From assembly GCF_020682705.1 (NCBI RefSeq), contig NZ_JAGTTN010000001.1, forward strand, positions 248,001 to 312,000: DNA of 64,000 bases, written 5' to 3'. This DNA comes from Microbacterium allomyrinae (GTDB taxonomy: Bacteria; Actinomycetota; Actinomycetes; Actinomycetales; Microbacteriaceae). Both the position numbers and the translations under genes were made by a program. The notes below the pieces were generated by a model that saw only the letters and a program-made list of their open reading frames with translations, was not told the origin of the DNA and ran no database searches. Below, piece after piece: positions 54,401 to 63,894 of the stretch. Positions within the stretch are counted from its first letter, which is position 1, and each line of letters begins with the position of its first letter.

Positions 54401-56368
54401 TCACCCGTCCAGCATCGGAATGTTGAGGCCGCGCTCGCGCGCGACCTCCTTCGCCCGTTCGTATCCGGCGTCGACGTGGCGCATGACTCCGCTCCCCGGG
54501 TCATTCGTGAGCACGCGCTCGATCTTCTCGGCCGCGAGAGTGGTGCCGTCGGCGACCGTGACCTGACCGGCATGGATGCTGCGGCCGATGCCGACACCTC
54601 CGCCGTGGTGGATCGACACCCACGATGCGCCGCTCGAGGTGTTGAGCAGCGCGTTCAGCAGCGGCCAGTCGGCGATCGCGTCCGACCCGTCCGCCATGGC
54701 CTCGGTCTCGCGGTACGGACTCGCCACCGAGCCCGCGTCGAGATGGTCGCGGCCGATGACGATGGGACCGGCGAGCTCGCCCGACGCGACCATCTCATTG
54801 AACCTGAGGCCCGCGAGATGCCGCTCCTTGTAGCCCAGCCAGCAGATGCGTGCCGGAAGCCCCTCGAAATGGACGGTGTCACCCGCCTTGTCGAGCCACC
54901 GCACCAGCCCCGCGTTTTCGGGGAAGAGCTCTCTGACGGCCTGGTCGGTCTTGGCGATGTCTGCGGGGTCGCCTGACAGCGCCACCCACCGGAACGGTCC
55001 TCGTCCTTCTGCGAACTGCGGGCGGATGTAGGCCGGCACGAATCCGGGGAACGCGAAGGCCCGCTCGAAACCGCCGAGCTCCGCCTCTCGCCGGATCGAA
55101 TTGCCGTAGTCGAAGACCTCGGCTCCGGCATCCTGGAATCCGACCATCGCGGCCACGTGCGCGGCCATCGATTCGCGCGCGCGTCGCGTGAACTCTTCAG
55201 GATCGGCGGATGCCTCGACCTTCCAGTCCGCGAACGCGACGCCGACGGGCAGATACGCCAGCGGATCGTGTGCGCTGGTCTGATCCGTCACGATGTCGAT
55301 CGGGACGCCCCGCCGCAGCAGCTCGGGGAAGATGTCGGCGGCGTTGCCGACGACTCCGACGCTGAGCGCCGCGCCGGCTCTCTTCGCGGCGACGACCCAG
55401 TCGACTGCCGCGTCGAGGTTGGTCGTGTACTCGTCGAGGTAGCCGTGCTCGACACGTCGCGCGAGGCGCGACTCGTCGACATCGACGATCAGCACCACGC
55501 CGCCGTTGAGCGTCACGGCGAGCGGCTGCGCACCGCCCATCCCTCCGCATCCCGCGGTGAGCGTCAGGGTGCCGGCGAGGTCGGCGTTCGACTCGTCCGC
55601 GCCCGTGCGTGCGGCGAGCGACCGGGCGACGGCGGCGAACGTCTCGTACGTCCCTTGCAGGATGCCCTGCGTGCCGATGTAGATCCACGACCCGGCGGTC
55701 ATCTGGCCGTACATCGTCAGGCCCAGGGCTTCGAGCCTGCGGAACTCCGGCCAGGTCGCCCAGTCCCCCACGAGGTTGGAGTTGGCGATGAGCACGCGCG
55801 GCGCCCATTCGTGCGTGCGGAACACGCCCACGGGCTTACCCGACTGCACGAGCAGCGTCTCGTCGGGTTCGAGCTCGTCGAGCGTGCGCACGATGGCATC
55901 GAACGCCTCCCAGCTGCGCGCCGCTTTGCCGGTGCCGCCGTAGACGACGAGGTCTTCCGGATGCTCGGCGACCTCGGGGTCGAGGTTGTTCATCAGCATG
56001 CGCTTGGCGGCCTCGGCGCCCCAGCTCTTGGCAGTGCGCACCGGCCCCCTCGGCGCGCGAACCGTGCGCGGGGCGTTCGCAGCGGCCCCGCTGCGCGCGA
56101 CACCCTCGGCGCTCCCGGCACCCCCAGCGACCCCCGCACTCCCAGCGCCCGCTGTGCCCGCTGCGCCCGTTGTGCCCGCTGTGCCCGCGCTGCTCTTAGC
56201 ATCCCCGGTGCTGGAGACATCCCCGATTCTGGATACATCCCCGGTGCTCTCGGCATCCCCGGTGCGGGAGACATCCTCGGTATTGGCCTCCCCGGTGCCC
56301 CCGGTACGGGAATCCGGAACTGCCGAGGCCGAGCCTGCTCCGGTCGCTGAGCCAGTCGAAATGGTCAT
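54401..56368 (-). CDS. hutU: Urocanate hydratase with repetitive N-terminal extension
   Basis: A 655-residue enzyme, about 100 longer than usual. The core starts near [20 protein letters not shown], followed by [40 protein letters not shown] and the NAD-binding and active-site regions ([40 protein letters not shown]). It converts urocanate to imidazolone propionate. Residues 1 to about 95 are low complexity: Thr-Gly-Asp-x-Ser units, then Gly-Thr-Ala and Gly-Ser-Ala units from short tandem DNA repeats. ATG 56368 with GAAGGAG upstream makes this extension part of the translated gene. hutH ends two bases upstream. Confidence 0.92.
   Translation of the reverse strand: MTISTGSATGAGSASAVPDSRTGGTGEANTEDVSRTGDAESTGDVSRIGDVSSTGDAKSSAGTAGTTGAAGTAGAGSAGVAGGAGSAEGVARSGAAANAPRTVRAPRGPVRTAKSWGAEAAKRMLMNNLDPEVAEHPEDLVVYGGTGKAARSWEAFDAIVRTLDELEPDETLLVQSGKPVGVFRTHEWAPRVLIANSNLVGDWATWPEFRRLEALGLTMYGQMTAGSWIYIGTQGILQGTYETFAAVARSLAARTGADESNADLAGTLTLTAGCGGMGGAQPLAVTLNGGVVLIVDVDESRLARRVEHGYLDEYTTNLDAAVDWVVAAKRAGAALSVGVVGNAADIFPELLRRGVPIDIVTDQTSAHDPLAYLPVGVAFADWKVEASADPEEFTRRARESMAAHVAAMVGFQDAGAEVFDYGNSIRREAELGGFERAFAFPGFVPAYIRPQFAEGRGPFRWVALSGDPADIAKTDQAVRELFPENAGLVRWLDKAGDTVHFEGLPARICWLGYKERHLAGLRFNEMVASGELAGPIVIGRDHLDAGSVASPYRETEAMADGSDAIADWPLLNALLNTSSGASWVSIHHGGGVGIGRSIHAGQVTVADGTTLAAEKIERVLTNDPGSGVMRHVDAGYERAKEVARERGLNIPMLDG
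56110..56310. repeat. Short tandem repeats encoding the HutU N-terminal extension
   Basis: Two arrays: a 9-bp unit CCCGCTGTG-like at about 56140-56190, and an 18-bp unit CCCCGGTGCTGGAGACAT-like at about 56205-56310. Units are multiples of three, so expansion keeps the frame. Confidence 0.75.
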
Positions 56369-56370
56369 CG

Positions 56371-58131
56371 TCACTCCTTCGTGGACGGGTCGAGTGCGGC
56401 GGAAGCGACGGCGCCCGATGCGACGAGCGAGGTCACCGCCTCCATGTCGGGTGAGAGGAATCGGTCGGCGCCGGGGCCGGCGGCCACCGTGCGCACCAGG
56501 TCGCGCACGGCACCGGTCACAGGTCCGGGCTGCAGCGGAGCACGCAGGTCGAGCGCGCGGGCACCGGTGAGCACCTCGATCGCGAGCACCCGCGAGAGCC
56601 CGTCGATGGCGCGGCGGAGCTTGCGAGCGGCCGCCCATCCCATCGACACGTGGTCCTCCTGCATGGCCGACGAAGGGATCGAGTCGACGGATGCCGGCAC
56701 CGCGAGGCGCTTGAGCTCCGAGACGATCCCCGCCGCCGCGTACTGCGCGATCATGAGGCCCGAGTCGACGCCGACTTCATGCGCGAGGAACGGCGGAAGC
56801 CCGTTGCTGCGGGCCGGGTCGAGTGCGCGGTCAGTGCGGCGCTCCGATATCGAAGCGACGTCGGCCACAGCGATGGCGAGGAAGTCGAGCACGTACGCGA
56901 TGGGCGCACCGTGGAAGTTGCCGTTCGATTCCACGCGGCCGTCGTCCGTGATCACCGGATTGTCGACGGCGGACGCAAGCTCACGGGCGGCGATGAGGCG
57001 GGCGTGCTCGACGGTGTCGCGGGCGGCGCCATGGACCTGCGGCGAGCACCGCAGCGAGTAGGCGTCCTGCACCCGCGTACAGACGGCGGGATCCCGGTGC
57101 GAGGCGACGATCGGCGAGCCGGCGAGCGCCGTCCGCAGGTTCGCCGCCGACGCGGCCTGGCCGACGTGGGGGCGGAGAGCCTGCAGGTCGGCCGCGAACA
57201 CGGCGTCGGTGCCGAGTTGCGACTCCACCGACATCGCGGCGGCGACGTCGGCCGTGTCGAGCAGCATCGACAGATCGTGGATCGCGAGCAGCAGCATCCC
57301 GAGCATCCCGTCGGTGCCGTTGATCAGGGCGAGGCCCTCCTTCTCGCGCAGGACGAGTGGGGCGATTCCCCCCACGCTCTCCCCCGGCGCAGCACCCACG
57401 CCCCCACCAGACGCAGCAGCCCCCACGCCCTCCCCAGGCGCAACTCCCACGTCCTCGCCAGGCGCAGGCCCCACGCTCTCCCCGGGCGCAACCCCCACGC
57501 CGTCCCCCGGTGTCGCTGGCGTGTCGCCCGCAGCCTCGGGGTGCGTGGGCCGAGCGGCGGCGAGCGCCTCGAGGGCATCGCGTTCGTTCCCCTCCGCGTC
57601 GCGCACGCGACCCTCGCCCATCGCGGCGAGCGCGACGTGCGAGAGCGGGGCGAGATCGCCCGAGCAGCCGAGCGAACCAAACTCCCGCACGATCGGGGTG
57701 ATTCCCGCATTCAGCATCGCTGCGTAGGTGTCGACGACGACCGGCCGCACGCCGGTGTGCCCGGTGGCGAGGGTCTGGAGCCGCAGCACCATGAGCGCGC
57801 GGATGACTTCGCGCTCGACCTCCGCTCCGGTGCCGGCGGCATGCGAGCGGATCAGGCTCGCCTGCAGCTGCAGACGTCGCTCGGGAGCGATGAAGGTGGT
57901 GGCCAGGGCGCCGAATCCCGTCGAGATGCCATAGTGCGGCTCGGGGTCGTCGGCGAGACTCTCGACCAGTCCTCGGGTCGCTGCGACCCGTGCGCGGGCC
58001 GCCGGCGCGATGTCGACGCGAGCGCCGTGCCGCGCGACGGCGACGACCTCTTCTGGGCGCAGGGGGGCGGCGCCGACCGTGACGACATCGCCGGGCGTAT
58101 CGACCGCGAGGTGTGCGGCAAGGTGTGTCAT
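56371..58131 (-). CDS. hutH: Histidine ammonia-lyase with internal repeat insertion
   Basis: A 586-residue lyase, about 70 longer than usual. [15 protein letters not shown] and [20 protein letters not shown] identify it; the MIO cofactor would form from Cys156-Ser157-Gly158, the variant seen in actinobacteria instead of Ala-Ser-Gly. [35 protein letters not shown] and [20 protein letters not shown] are conserved. Residues about 205-256 are an inserted tandem array of the octapeptide VAPGESVG. It deaminates histidine to urocanate. ATG 58131 has TGGAAT six bases upstream. First gene of hutHUI. Confidence 0.93.
   Translation of the reverse strand: MTHLAAHLAVDTPGDVVTVGAAPLRPEEVVAVARHGARVDIAPAARARVAATRGLVESLADDPEPHYGISTGFGALATTFIAPERRLQLQASLIRSHAAGTGAEVEREVIRALMVLRLQTLATGHTGVRPVVVDTYAAMLNAGITPIVREFGSLGCSGDLAPLSHVALAAMGEGRVRDAEGNERDALEALAAARPTHPEAAGDTPATPGDGVGVAPGESVGPAPGEDVGVAPGEGVGAAASGGGVGAAPGESVGGIAPLVLREKEGLALINGTDGMLGMLLLAIHDLSMLLDTADVAAAMSVESQLGTDAVFAADLQALRPHVGQAASAANLRTALAGSPIVASHRDPAVCTRVQDAYSLRCSPQVHGAARDTVEHARLIAARELASAVDNPVITDDGRVESNGNFHGAPIAYVLDFLAIAVADVASISERRTDRALDPARSNGLPPFLAHEVGVDSGLMIAQYAAAGIVSELKRLAVPASVDSIPSSAMQEDHVSMGWAAARKLRRAIDGLSRVLAIEVLTGARALDLRAPLQPGPVTGAVRDLVRTVAAGPGADRFLSPDMEAVTSLVASGAVASAALDPSTKE
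57369..57525. repeat. 24-bp tandem repeat inside hutH
   Basis: About six degenerate units with the forward sequence CCCACGCTCTCCCCGGGCGC encode [12 protein letters not shown] octapeptides on the minus strand. It lies between the MIO motif and the LINGTDG segment. Confidence 0.85.
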
Positions 58132-58202
58132 GCTCCGATTCCACACCGCCGGGGTGTCGCGCGACAGGCGGTCATGGCATCCTGTGTCTGTCATGCCAGA
58201 CA
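58132..58202. promoter_or_regulatory. hutH/IclR divergent control region
   Basis: The 61 bp between the two starts contain the perfect palindrome TGTCGCGCGACA (58155-58166) and, over the IclR start codon, TGTCTG-N6-CAGACA (58185-58202). TGGAAT on the minus strand six bases before hutH could be its -10. These are candidate sites for the IclR protein. Confidence 0.45.
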
Positions 58203-59017
58203 GTTCCGGATCGGTGCCGCCGCGCCACGCGTCCTCTCCGACGTCCGATGAGACGCTGCGGCCCCAGGTGCCGGCAGCGGATCAGACGTTGCGCATTCTG
58301 ACCTTCCTGGCGCGCCAGCGCGGACCTGTTCCCGCCCGGACGATCGCCACGTCACTCGGGCTCGCACGGTCGAGCCTCTACCACCTGCTCGCGACGCTCG
58401 AGGAGCACCAGTTCGTCGTGCACCTGCCCGAAGAGCGGCGCTGGGGCCTGGGTATCTCCGCGTTCGAGCTCGCCGGCGGTTACGCCCGGCAAGAGCCCCT
58501 CGCCCGGCTCGGCCGACCCGTGCTCGCCGATCTCGTCGACCGCGGCCACGAGAGCGCCCACCTCGCCGTGATGCACGGCCGTGATGTGCTCTACATCGTC
58601 GAGGAGCGCGCCGCCCACCGTCCCGCACTGGTCACCGACGTCGGCGTCCGTCTCCCCGCACATCTGACTGCGACGGGCCGGGCCATGCTCGCCGCCCTGC
58701 CGCGCGAGCAGGTGCGAGCGCTCTTTCCGGATGCCGGAGCGTTCGCCGACCGAACGGGTCGCGGTCCTCGACGCCCAGGGGAACTGCGCGATCTGCTGCG
58801 TGAAGCCCGCGCGCGGGGGTTCGCGGTCGAGGACGGCGAGGTGACACTCGGTCTGCGATCGATCGGGACGGTGGTGCGCGACCACACCGGATGGCCGGCC
58901 GCCGCGATCGCGCTCACCTGGCCCGCCGACACAGAACGTGATGCGGCGGAAATGGCGTCGCTGACGGCGTCGGCCGCGCGCGAGCTCGAGCGGCGGATCG
59001 GCCGGTCGCGCGGCTGA
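58193..59017 (+). CDS. IclR-family transcriptional regulator
   Basis: A 274-residue regulator. A winged helix-turn-helix (QTLRILTFLARQRGPVPART, LGLARSSLYHLLATLEE) is followed by the IclR effector domain (HESAHLAVMHGRDVLYIVEE, LPAHLTATGRAMLAALPREQ, RARGFAVEDGEVTLGLRSIG). ATG 58193 is in frame with good start for a regulator; the longer frame would overlap hutH. Divergent from hutH by 61 bp, it is the likely hut regulator, with urocanate or a related compound as effector by analogy. Its start codon lies in an inverted repeat, which suggests autoregulation. Confidence 0.85.
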   Translation: MPDSSGSVPPRHASSPTSDETLRPQVPAADQTLRILTFLARQRGPVPARTIATSLGLARSSLYHLLATLEEHQFVVHLPEERRWGLGISAFELAGGYARQEPLARLGRPVLADLVDRGHESAHLAVMHGRDVLYIVEERAAHRPALVTDVGVRLPAHLTATGRAMLAALPREQVRALFPDAGAFADRTGRGPRRPGELRDLLREARARGFAVEDGEVTLGLRSIGTVVRDHTGWPAAAIALTWPADTERDAAEMASLTASAARELERRIGRSRG

Positions 59018-59093
59018 GCATCAGGCGAGAGCGCGATCCCGCGAGCTCGCCCAACCAGGACGCGACCGCCGCGATGGTCCGCTGTTGGCAGCG

Positions 59094-59195
59094 CGCGCTC
59101 AGTCAGTAGGCGCTCAGTCGGCGCTCAATCCTGGGCGCTCCGTCGGTCCGCGCTCCGTCAGTCCGCGCTCAGCTTCCGCGCTCGGTCGGTCCGCG
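59094..59195. repeat. Degenerate short tandem repeat
   Basis: Imperfect units of about 10-16 bp based on GCGCTCAGTCGGTCC fill the space between the IclR gene and the end of the YbaK-type gene. Confidence 0.65.
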
Positions 59196-59196
59196 G

Positions 59197-59673
59197 TCAG
59201 TCGACCTTCGCGACCGTCCCGCCGGTGAGGCGCACGAGTTCGTCGAACGTCAGCGGGAACACCGTGTGCGGAGTCCCGCCGGCGGCCCAGATCTCGTCGT
59301 ATGTCGCGAGATCCTCGTCCACGATGGTCGTGAGCGGCGCAGGATGCCCCGTCGGTGCGACCCCGCCGATGGCCTGACCCGTCGCCTCCCGTACCTGCTC
59401 GACGCTCGCCCGCTGAATCCTCCCGCGACCGAGACGGTCGGCCAGGGCTGCGGTGTCCACGCGGTGCGCACCGCTCGTCATGACGAGGAGTGGCTCGTCG
59501 TCGCACCAGAAGACGAGGCTGTTCGCGATCGCACCGACCTCGATGTCGAGGGCCGCGGCCGCCAGCACGGCGGTGGACGCGGCATCCGGGAGCACGACGA
59601 TGTCGCCGGCGATCCCCGCGGTGCGGAGGGACTCATGGACGAGGCGGCTGCGGGTGGGAAGGTGCGCGGTCAC
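59197..59673 (-). CDS. YbaK/EbsC-type aminoacyl-tRNA deacylase
   Basis: A 158-residue protein of the YbaK/ProX editing fold: GAIANSLVFWCDDEPLLVMT, VDTAALADRLGRGRIQRASV, IGGVAPTGHPAPLTTIVDED and WAAGGTPHTVFPLTFDELVR. Members remove mischarged amino acids from tRNA, mostly Cys or Ala from tRNA-Pro. The exact specificity is not readable. GTG 59673 has TAGGCT six bases upstream. Confidence 0.85.
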   Translation of the reverse strand: MTAHLPTRSRLVHESLRTAGIAGDIVVLPDAASTAVLAAAALDIEVGAIANSLVFWCDDEPLLVMTSGAHRVDTAALADRLGRGRIQRASVEQVREATGQAIGGVAPTGHPAPLTTIVDEDLATYDEIWAAGGTPHTVFPLTFDELVRLTGGTVAKVD

Positions 59674-59685
59674 CCGGACAGCCTA
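59674..59685 (-). promoter_or_regulatory. Leaderless promoter of the YbaK-type gene
   Basis: Minus-strand TAGGCT (59685-59680) is six bases before GTG 59673. Confidence 0.5.
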
Positions 59686-59746
59686 CTTATCGGTGCCGCC
59701 GTACCCGACGCGCGTGCAGCGGCCCGGAGCAAAGGCGCTGCGATCG

Positions 59747-60568
59747 CTATGCGGGGGAATCGTCGGCTGTGCCACGCGCGAGAATCTCGGCGTGCGGCAT
59801 GAGCAGCCAGCCGTCTTCCGATGCCGCCCACTCGTTCCAGCCGGACGCCATGCGCTCGAGCGCCGCGCGATCCGCGAACCCGAGATCGACGGCATGACGG
59901 GCGAAGTCGGATGAGACGGCGCGCTCGGCCCAGGCCCCGCCCCACCACGCCCGGTCCTCGGGCGACTCGAAGAGCCAGGTCGACACGCTCGAGGTGACGT
60001 CGGCGAATCCCGCTGCGCGCGCCCATGCCTTCAGTCGCCGGCCTGCGGCGGGATCGCCGCTGACTGCCCGATGCACGCGAAGGTAGACATCGCGCCACTC
60101 GTCCAGCCCAGGCACGAGCGGGTACCAGATGACGCCCTCGTAGTCGACATCGCGTGCCGCCACGATGCCGTCTGGCCGAACCACCCGCCGGAACTCGCGC
60201 AGCGCGTCGACCGGCCGATCGAGATGCTGCAGCACCTGATGCGCATGGACCACGTCGTACGTATCGTCGACGGCATCCAACGCGTACGCGTCGTCGACGA
60301 CGAAATCGACGTTGCCGATCCCTCGCTCCCGCGCGGCGGACGCGGCCTGTTCGACGATCGCGGGCGACGCGTCGATGCCGGTGACGAGACCCGGGGCCAC
60401 GAGGCCGGCAAGATCGATGGTGATGGTTCCCGGTCCCGATCCGACGTCGAGCACGCGCATGCCCTGCTTGAGATGCGGGAGCAGATAGCCCGCCGAATTC
60501 TCGGCGGTACGCCAGCGGTGCGACCGCAGAACGCTCTCGTGATGACCATGGGTATAGGCGCCGGACAC
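59747..60568 (-). CDS. Class I SAM-dependent methyltransferase
   Basis: A 273-residue methyltransferase of the UbiE/Methyltransf_11/25 type. HLKQGMRVLDVGSGPGTITI is the SAM-binding motif I, GLVTGIDASPAIVEQA motif post-I, VVHAHQVLQHLDRPVDALRE motif II and FRRVVRPDGIVAARDVDYEG motif III. The substrate is not known. GTG 60568 starts SGAYTHGHHESVLRSHRWRT, and TACAGT is six bases before it. Confidence 0.82.
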   Translation of the reverse strand: MSGAYTHGHHESVLRSHRWRTAENSAGYLLPHLKQGMRVLDVGSGPGTITIDLAGLVAPGLVTGIDASPAIVEQAASAARERGIGNVDFVVDDAYALDAVDDTYDVVHAHQVLQHLDRPVDALREFRRVVRPDGIVAARDVDYEGVIWYPLVPGLDEWRDVYLRVHRAVSGDPAAGRRLKAWARAAGFADVTSSVSTWLFESPEDRAWWGGAWAERAVSSDFARHAVDLGFADRAALERMASGWNEWAASEDGWLLMPHAEILARGTADDSPA

Positions 60569-60580
60569 CCTGCGACTGTA
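60569..60580 (-). promoter_or_regulatory. Leaderless promoter of the methyltransferase gene
   Basis: Minus-strand TACAGT (60580-60575) is six bases before GTG 60568. Confidence 0.5.
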
Positions 60581-60793
60581 CCGCGGCCGCGACACCCGCG
60601 TTCGCGCCCCGTACGGCCACGCAGCGCAGTCTGCCATGCATCATCGCGGATCTGCTGCGAGGACCACGCACTCTGCGCAGCTGCCTTCGACCCGGTTGAA
60701 CAATCCGTCGCGGCGGTGTGCAATAGGAACGGATGCCGCAACGCAGCGGCATCCGTAGCGCACTGCCCACGAGGCCGCCGAAGGAAGAATGCG

Positions 60794-62119
60794 ATGACGC
60801 ACACCCCGCCCGCCACACCCGCAACGCATACGCAGAGTGACGAAAGCGCACAGAGCGTGCAGAGCCCTCGGCCCGAACCCTCCGAATCACCTGCGATGAC
60901 GAACGCCCCGCCCGCCACACCCGCAACGCAGACGCAGACGCAGACGCAGAGCGACGAGAGCACACACGGCACACGGCCCGAACACTCCGAATCACCGGCG
61001 ATCGTCGCGCCGCCCGCTCCGGCCCGACCGCGATCCGCAGCCGCGGCACCCGCACTGCGCCTGCCCGAATTCACCCATGAGCGCGTAGAGGTGCTCACCG
61101 GACGACGCAGCGGCCTGTTCCTCGCGGTCGCGCTGCATTCCTCGGCACTCGGCTCGGCACTGGGCGGTGCGCGCATGTGGACGTATCCGCACTGGAGCGA
61201 TGCCCTCGGCGACGCCCTGCGCCTGTCGGCCGCCATGACTCTCAAGAATGCCGCGGCGGGTCTCGACGCGGGCGGCGGCAAAGCCGTCATCGCGGTCCCG
61301 CCGGGCACGGTGCTCGACACCGAACGGCGCCGCGCCGCGTTCCTCGATCTGGGCGACGCCGTCGAGTCGCTTCACGGTCTGTACCGCACGGCCGAAGACG
61401 TCGGCTCGACCTCGAACGACATGCTCATCGTGAGCGAACGCACCGAGCACGTGGTCGGACTCCCCGACGCCGTCGGCGGATCGGGCGAGCCCGCCGGACC
61501 CACCAGCCTCGGGGTCTATGAGTCGCTGCGCACCACCCTCGAGCGGGTCACCGGCTCGGCCGACGTCCACGGCCGTCACATCACGATCTCGGGCCTCGGC
61601 CAGGTCGGCAGCCGCCTGGCGGTGCGGCTGTCCGCCGAAGGCGCGGTGCTGACGGTGACCGATGTCAACCCCGCCAAGCGCGATCTCGCCCTCGACCTCG
61701 GCGCCGTGTGGAGCATGCCGGGCGAGGAGCACCTCGTCCCGGCGGATGTCTTCGTTCCCGCGGGTATCGGCGGGCTTCTCACCGACGACGTCATCGACGC
61801 ACTGGATGCCCGGGCGGTATGCGGTCCCGCGAACAACCCGCTCGCCGAGCGAGCGGGCGCCGAGCGCCTCGCCGCACGCGGCATCCTGTATGCGCCCGAC
61901 TTCGTGGTCAACGCCGGCGGAGTGATCTACCTCGACCTCGAGGCGAAGAAGCTGGGCACTCGCGCCGAGATCATGGAGCGCGTCGCGCGCATCGGTGACA
62001 CGGTGCGCCGCGTCTTCGACGAGTCGGAGGCGCGCAGCGTCACGCCTCTCGAGGCCGCGGAGGGACTCGCCGCCGAAAGACTCGCGAGCGCCGGGCGTCA
62101 GCCCGCTCTCGCGCACTGA
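60794..62119 (+). CDS. Leu/Val/Phe-type amino acid dehydrogenase with repetitive N-terminus
   Basis: A 441-residue NAD-dependent dehydrogenase. The core from about residue 90 has the active-site Lys in DAGGGKAVIAVPPG, LGDAVESLHGLYRTAEDVGS, SLGVYESLRTTLERVTGSAD, Rossmann motif GLGQVGSRLAVRL and PDFVVNAGGVIYLDLE. It fits leucine/valine dehydrogenase better than glutamate dehydrogenase, and would deaminate branched-chain amino acids to keto acids. The first 80 or so residues are two copies of a low-complexity unit (PPATPATHTQSDES then RPEPSESPA). ATG 60794 follows GAAGGAAG. Confidence 0.85.
   Translation: MTHTPPATPATHTQSDESAQSVQSPRPEPSESPAMTNAPPATPATQTQTQTQSDESTHGTRPEHSESPAIVAPPAPARPRSAAAAPALRLPEFTHERVEVLTGRRSGLFLAVALHSSALGSALGGARMWTYPHWSDALGDALRLSAAMTLKNAAAGLDAGGGKAVIAVPPGTVLDTERRRAAFLDLGDAVESLHGLYRTAEDVGSTSNDMLIVSERTEHVVGLPDAVGGSGEPAGPTSLGVYESLRTTLERVTGSADVHGRHITISGLGQVGSRLAVRLSAEGAVLTVTDVNPAKRDLALDLGAVWSMPGEEHLVPADVFVPAGIGGLLTDDVIDALDARAVCGPANNPLAERAGAERLAARGILYAPDFVVNAGGVIYLDLEAKKLGTRAEIMERVARIGDTVRRVFDESEARSVTPLEAAEGLAAERLASAGRQPALAH
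60797..61005. repeat. Direct repeat encoding the dehydrogenase N-terminus
   Basis: Two diverged units of about 105 bp (near 60797-60898 and 60899-61005) share CCCGCCACACCCGCAACGCA and CCGAATCACC. The second has an extra run of CAGACG hexamers, a frame-neutral microsatellite. Confidence 0.75.
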
Positions 62120-62143
62120 CCGGTTCCCCGGGGCGCCGGTCAG
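62116..62143. terminator. Weak hairpin after the dehydrogenase gene
   Basis: CTGACCGG and CCGGTCAG form an 8-bp stem around a CCCCGGGG-containing loop and include the stop codon. No U-tract. The gap up to GTG 62296 also has TGGCA/TGCCA at 62213-62227. Confidence 0.35.
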
Positions 62144-62295
62144 GGTGCGTCCCGGGGGCCGACCTCGGTCGGCCTCGTCCGATCCGACGCTGGGACTGCG
62201 TCCCATGCTCTCTGGCATCGCGTGCCACATTTCGAGGTTGCGATGGCATGATGGGGCTCGGCGCAGTGTCGCGTCCCACGATCGAAGGAGATCCG

Positions 62296-63888
62296 GTGTT
62301 CACCAGTCCCCACCCCGATGTCGAGATCCCCGAAGTCAGCATCTACGACTACCTGTTCTCGAGCCTGACCGACGACGATCTCGGCCGCGTCGCGCTCATC
62401 GATCCGGCCACCGGCGCCGAGACCTCGTACGGAGCGCTGCGCGCCCAGATCGATGCGTTCGCGGGCGCCCTCGCCGCGCGCGACGTCACGGTCGGCACGG
62501 TACTGGGCCTGCTCTGCCCCAACGTCCCCGCATTCGCGACCGTCTTCCACGGGATCCTGCGCGCGGGCGCCACGGTGACGACGATCAATTCTTTGTACAC
62601 CGCCGGCGAGATCGAGAAGCAGCTGCGGGATGCCGGAGCCACATGGCTCGTGACCGTGAGTCCGCTTCTGCCCCAGGCGTCCACTGCGGCCGAGGCCGTC
62701 GGCATCCCCCACGATCGCGTGATCGTGCTGGACGGCGCGCCCGGGCACGCCAATCTGAGAGAACTGCTCACCGAGGGCTCACCCGCGCCCGATGTCTCGT
62801 TCGATCCGGCAACGCATGTCGCCGTACTCCCGTACTCGTCGGGCACGACGGGCATCCCGAAGGGCGTGATGCTGTCACACCGCAACCTGGTGGCTAACGT
62901 CGAGCAGTGCGGGCCGATCCTCGATCTGCGCACGACGGACCGCGTGCTGGCGGTACTGCCGTTCTTCCACATCTACGGCATGACCGTGCTGCTCAACCTG
63001 GCCCTGCACCAGCGCGCGAGCCTGGTCACGATGCCGAAGTTCGATCTTGTCGAGTTCCTCACGAATATCCAGAAGTACCAGTGCACGTATCTCTACATCG
63101 CGCCGCCGATCGCGGTCGCCCTCGCGAAGCATCCGGTCGTCGACCAGTTCGACATCTCGAGTGTGCACACCGTGTTCTCGGGCGCCGCTCCCCTTGATGG
63201 AGAGACCGCCGAGCTGGCGGGCCGGCGCATCAACGCGCGCATGATGCAGGGTTACGGCATGAGCGAGCTCAGCCCGGTCTCGCACGCGATGCCGCATCAG
63301 CGCCACGACGTGCCGGTGAGCTCGGTGGGCACCATGCTGCCGAACACGCTCAACAAGCTCGTCGACACCGAGACAGGTGAAGAGATCACCGAGGTGGGGC
63401 CGAATGGGGTGACCCGACCCGGCGAGCTGTGGGTCAAGGGGCCGAACGTCATGCTCGGCTACCTGAACAAGCCAGAGGCGACCGCCGAGACCCTCGACGC
63501 CGAGGGCTTCCTCCACACCGGCGACGTCGCGGTGTTCCACGAGGGAGGCTACTTCTCGATCGTCGACCGGGTGAAGGAGCTGATCAAGTACAAGGGTTAC
63601 CAGATCGCTCCGGCAGAGCTCGAGGCGCTGCTGCTCAGCCATCCGAAGGTGATGGATGCCGCAGTCATCGGCGTGCTCGACGACGACAAGCAAGAGATCC
63701 CCAAGGCCTTCATCGTCACCGCGCCCGACAGCGGACTCACCGAGGACGAGGTCATGATCTTCGTCGCCGAGCAGGTCGCGCCGCACAAGAAGGTGCGGCG
63801 CGTGGAGTTCATCGACGCGATCCCGAAATCCACCGCCGGCAAGATCCTGCGAAAGGACCTACGCGCCCGCGAAACCGCGAAGGTCTGA
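62296..63888 (+). CDS. AMP-binding acyl-CoA ligase (4-coumarate-CoA ligase-like)
   Basis: A 530-residue adenylate-forming enzyme. LPYSSGTTGIPKGVMLSHRN is the P-loop-like A3 motif, MMQGYGMSELSPVSHAMPHQ the A5 region, GELWVKGPNVMLGYLNKPEA with DGFLHTGD-like A7 (AEGFLHTGDVA), then VKELIKYKGYQIAPAELEAL and PKSTAGKILRKDL with the catalytic Lys (A10). It makes CoA thioesters of a carboxylic acid, possibly an aromatic or fatty acid. GTG 62296 has GAAGGAG five bases upstream; an earlier ATG lacks this. Confidence 0.88.
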   Translation: MFTSPHPDVEIPEVSIYDYLFSSLTDDDLGRVALIDPATGAETSYGALRAQIDAFAGALAARDVTVGTVLGLLCPNVPAFATVFHGILRAGATVTTINSLYTAGEIEKQLRDAGATWLVTVSPLLPQASTAAEAVGIPHDRVIVLDGAPGHANLRELLTEGSPAPDVSFDPATHVAVLPYSSGTTGIPKGVMLSHRNLVANVEQCGPILDLRTTDRVLAVLPFFHIYGMTVLLNLALHQRASLVTMPKFDLVEFLTNIQKYQCTYLYIAPPIAVALAKHPVVDQFDISSVHTVFSGAAPLDGETAELAGRRINARMMQGYGMSELSPVSHAMPHQRHDVPVSSVGTMLPNTLNKLVDTETGEEITEVGPNGVTRPGELWVKGPNVMLGYLNKPEATAETLDAEGFLHTGDVAVFHEGGYFSIVDRVKELIKYKGYQIAPAELEALLLSHPKVMDAAVIGVLDDDKQEIPKAFIVTAPDSGLTEDEVMIFVAEQVAPHKKVRRVEFIDAIPKSTAGKILRKDLRARETAKV

Positions 63889-63894
63889 CGCACG

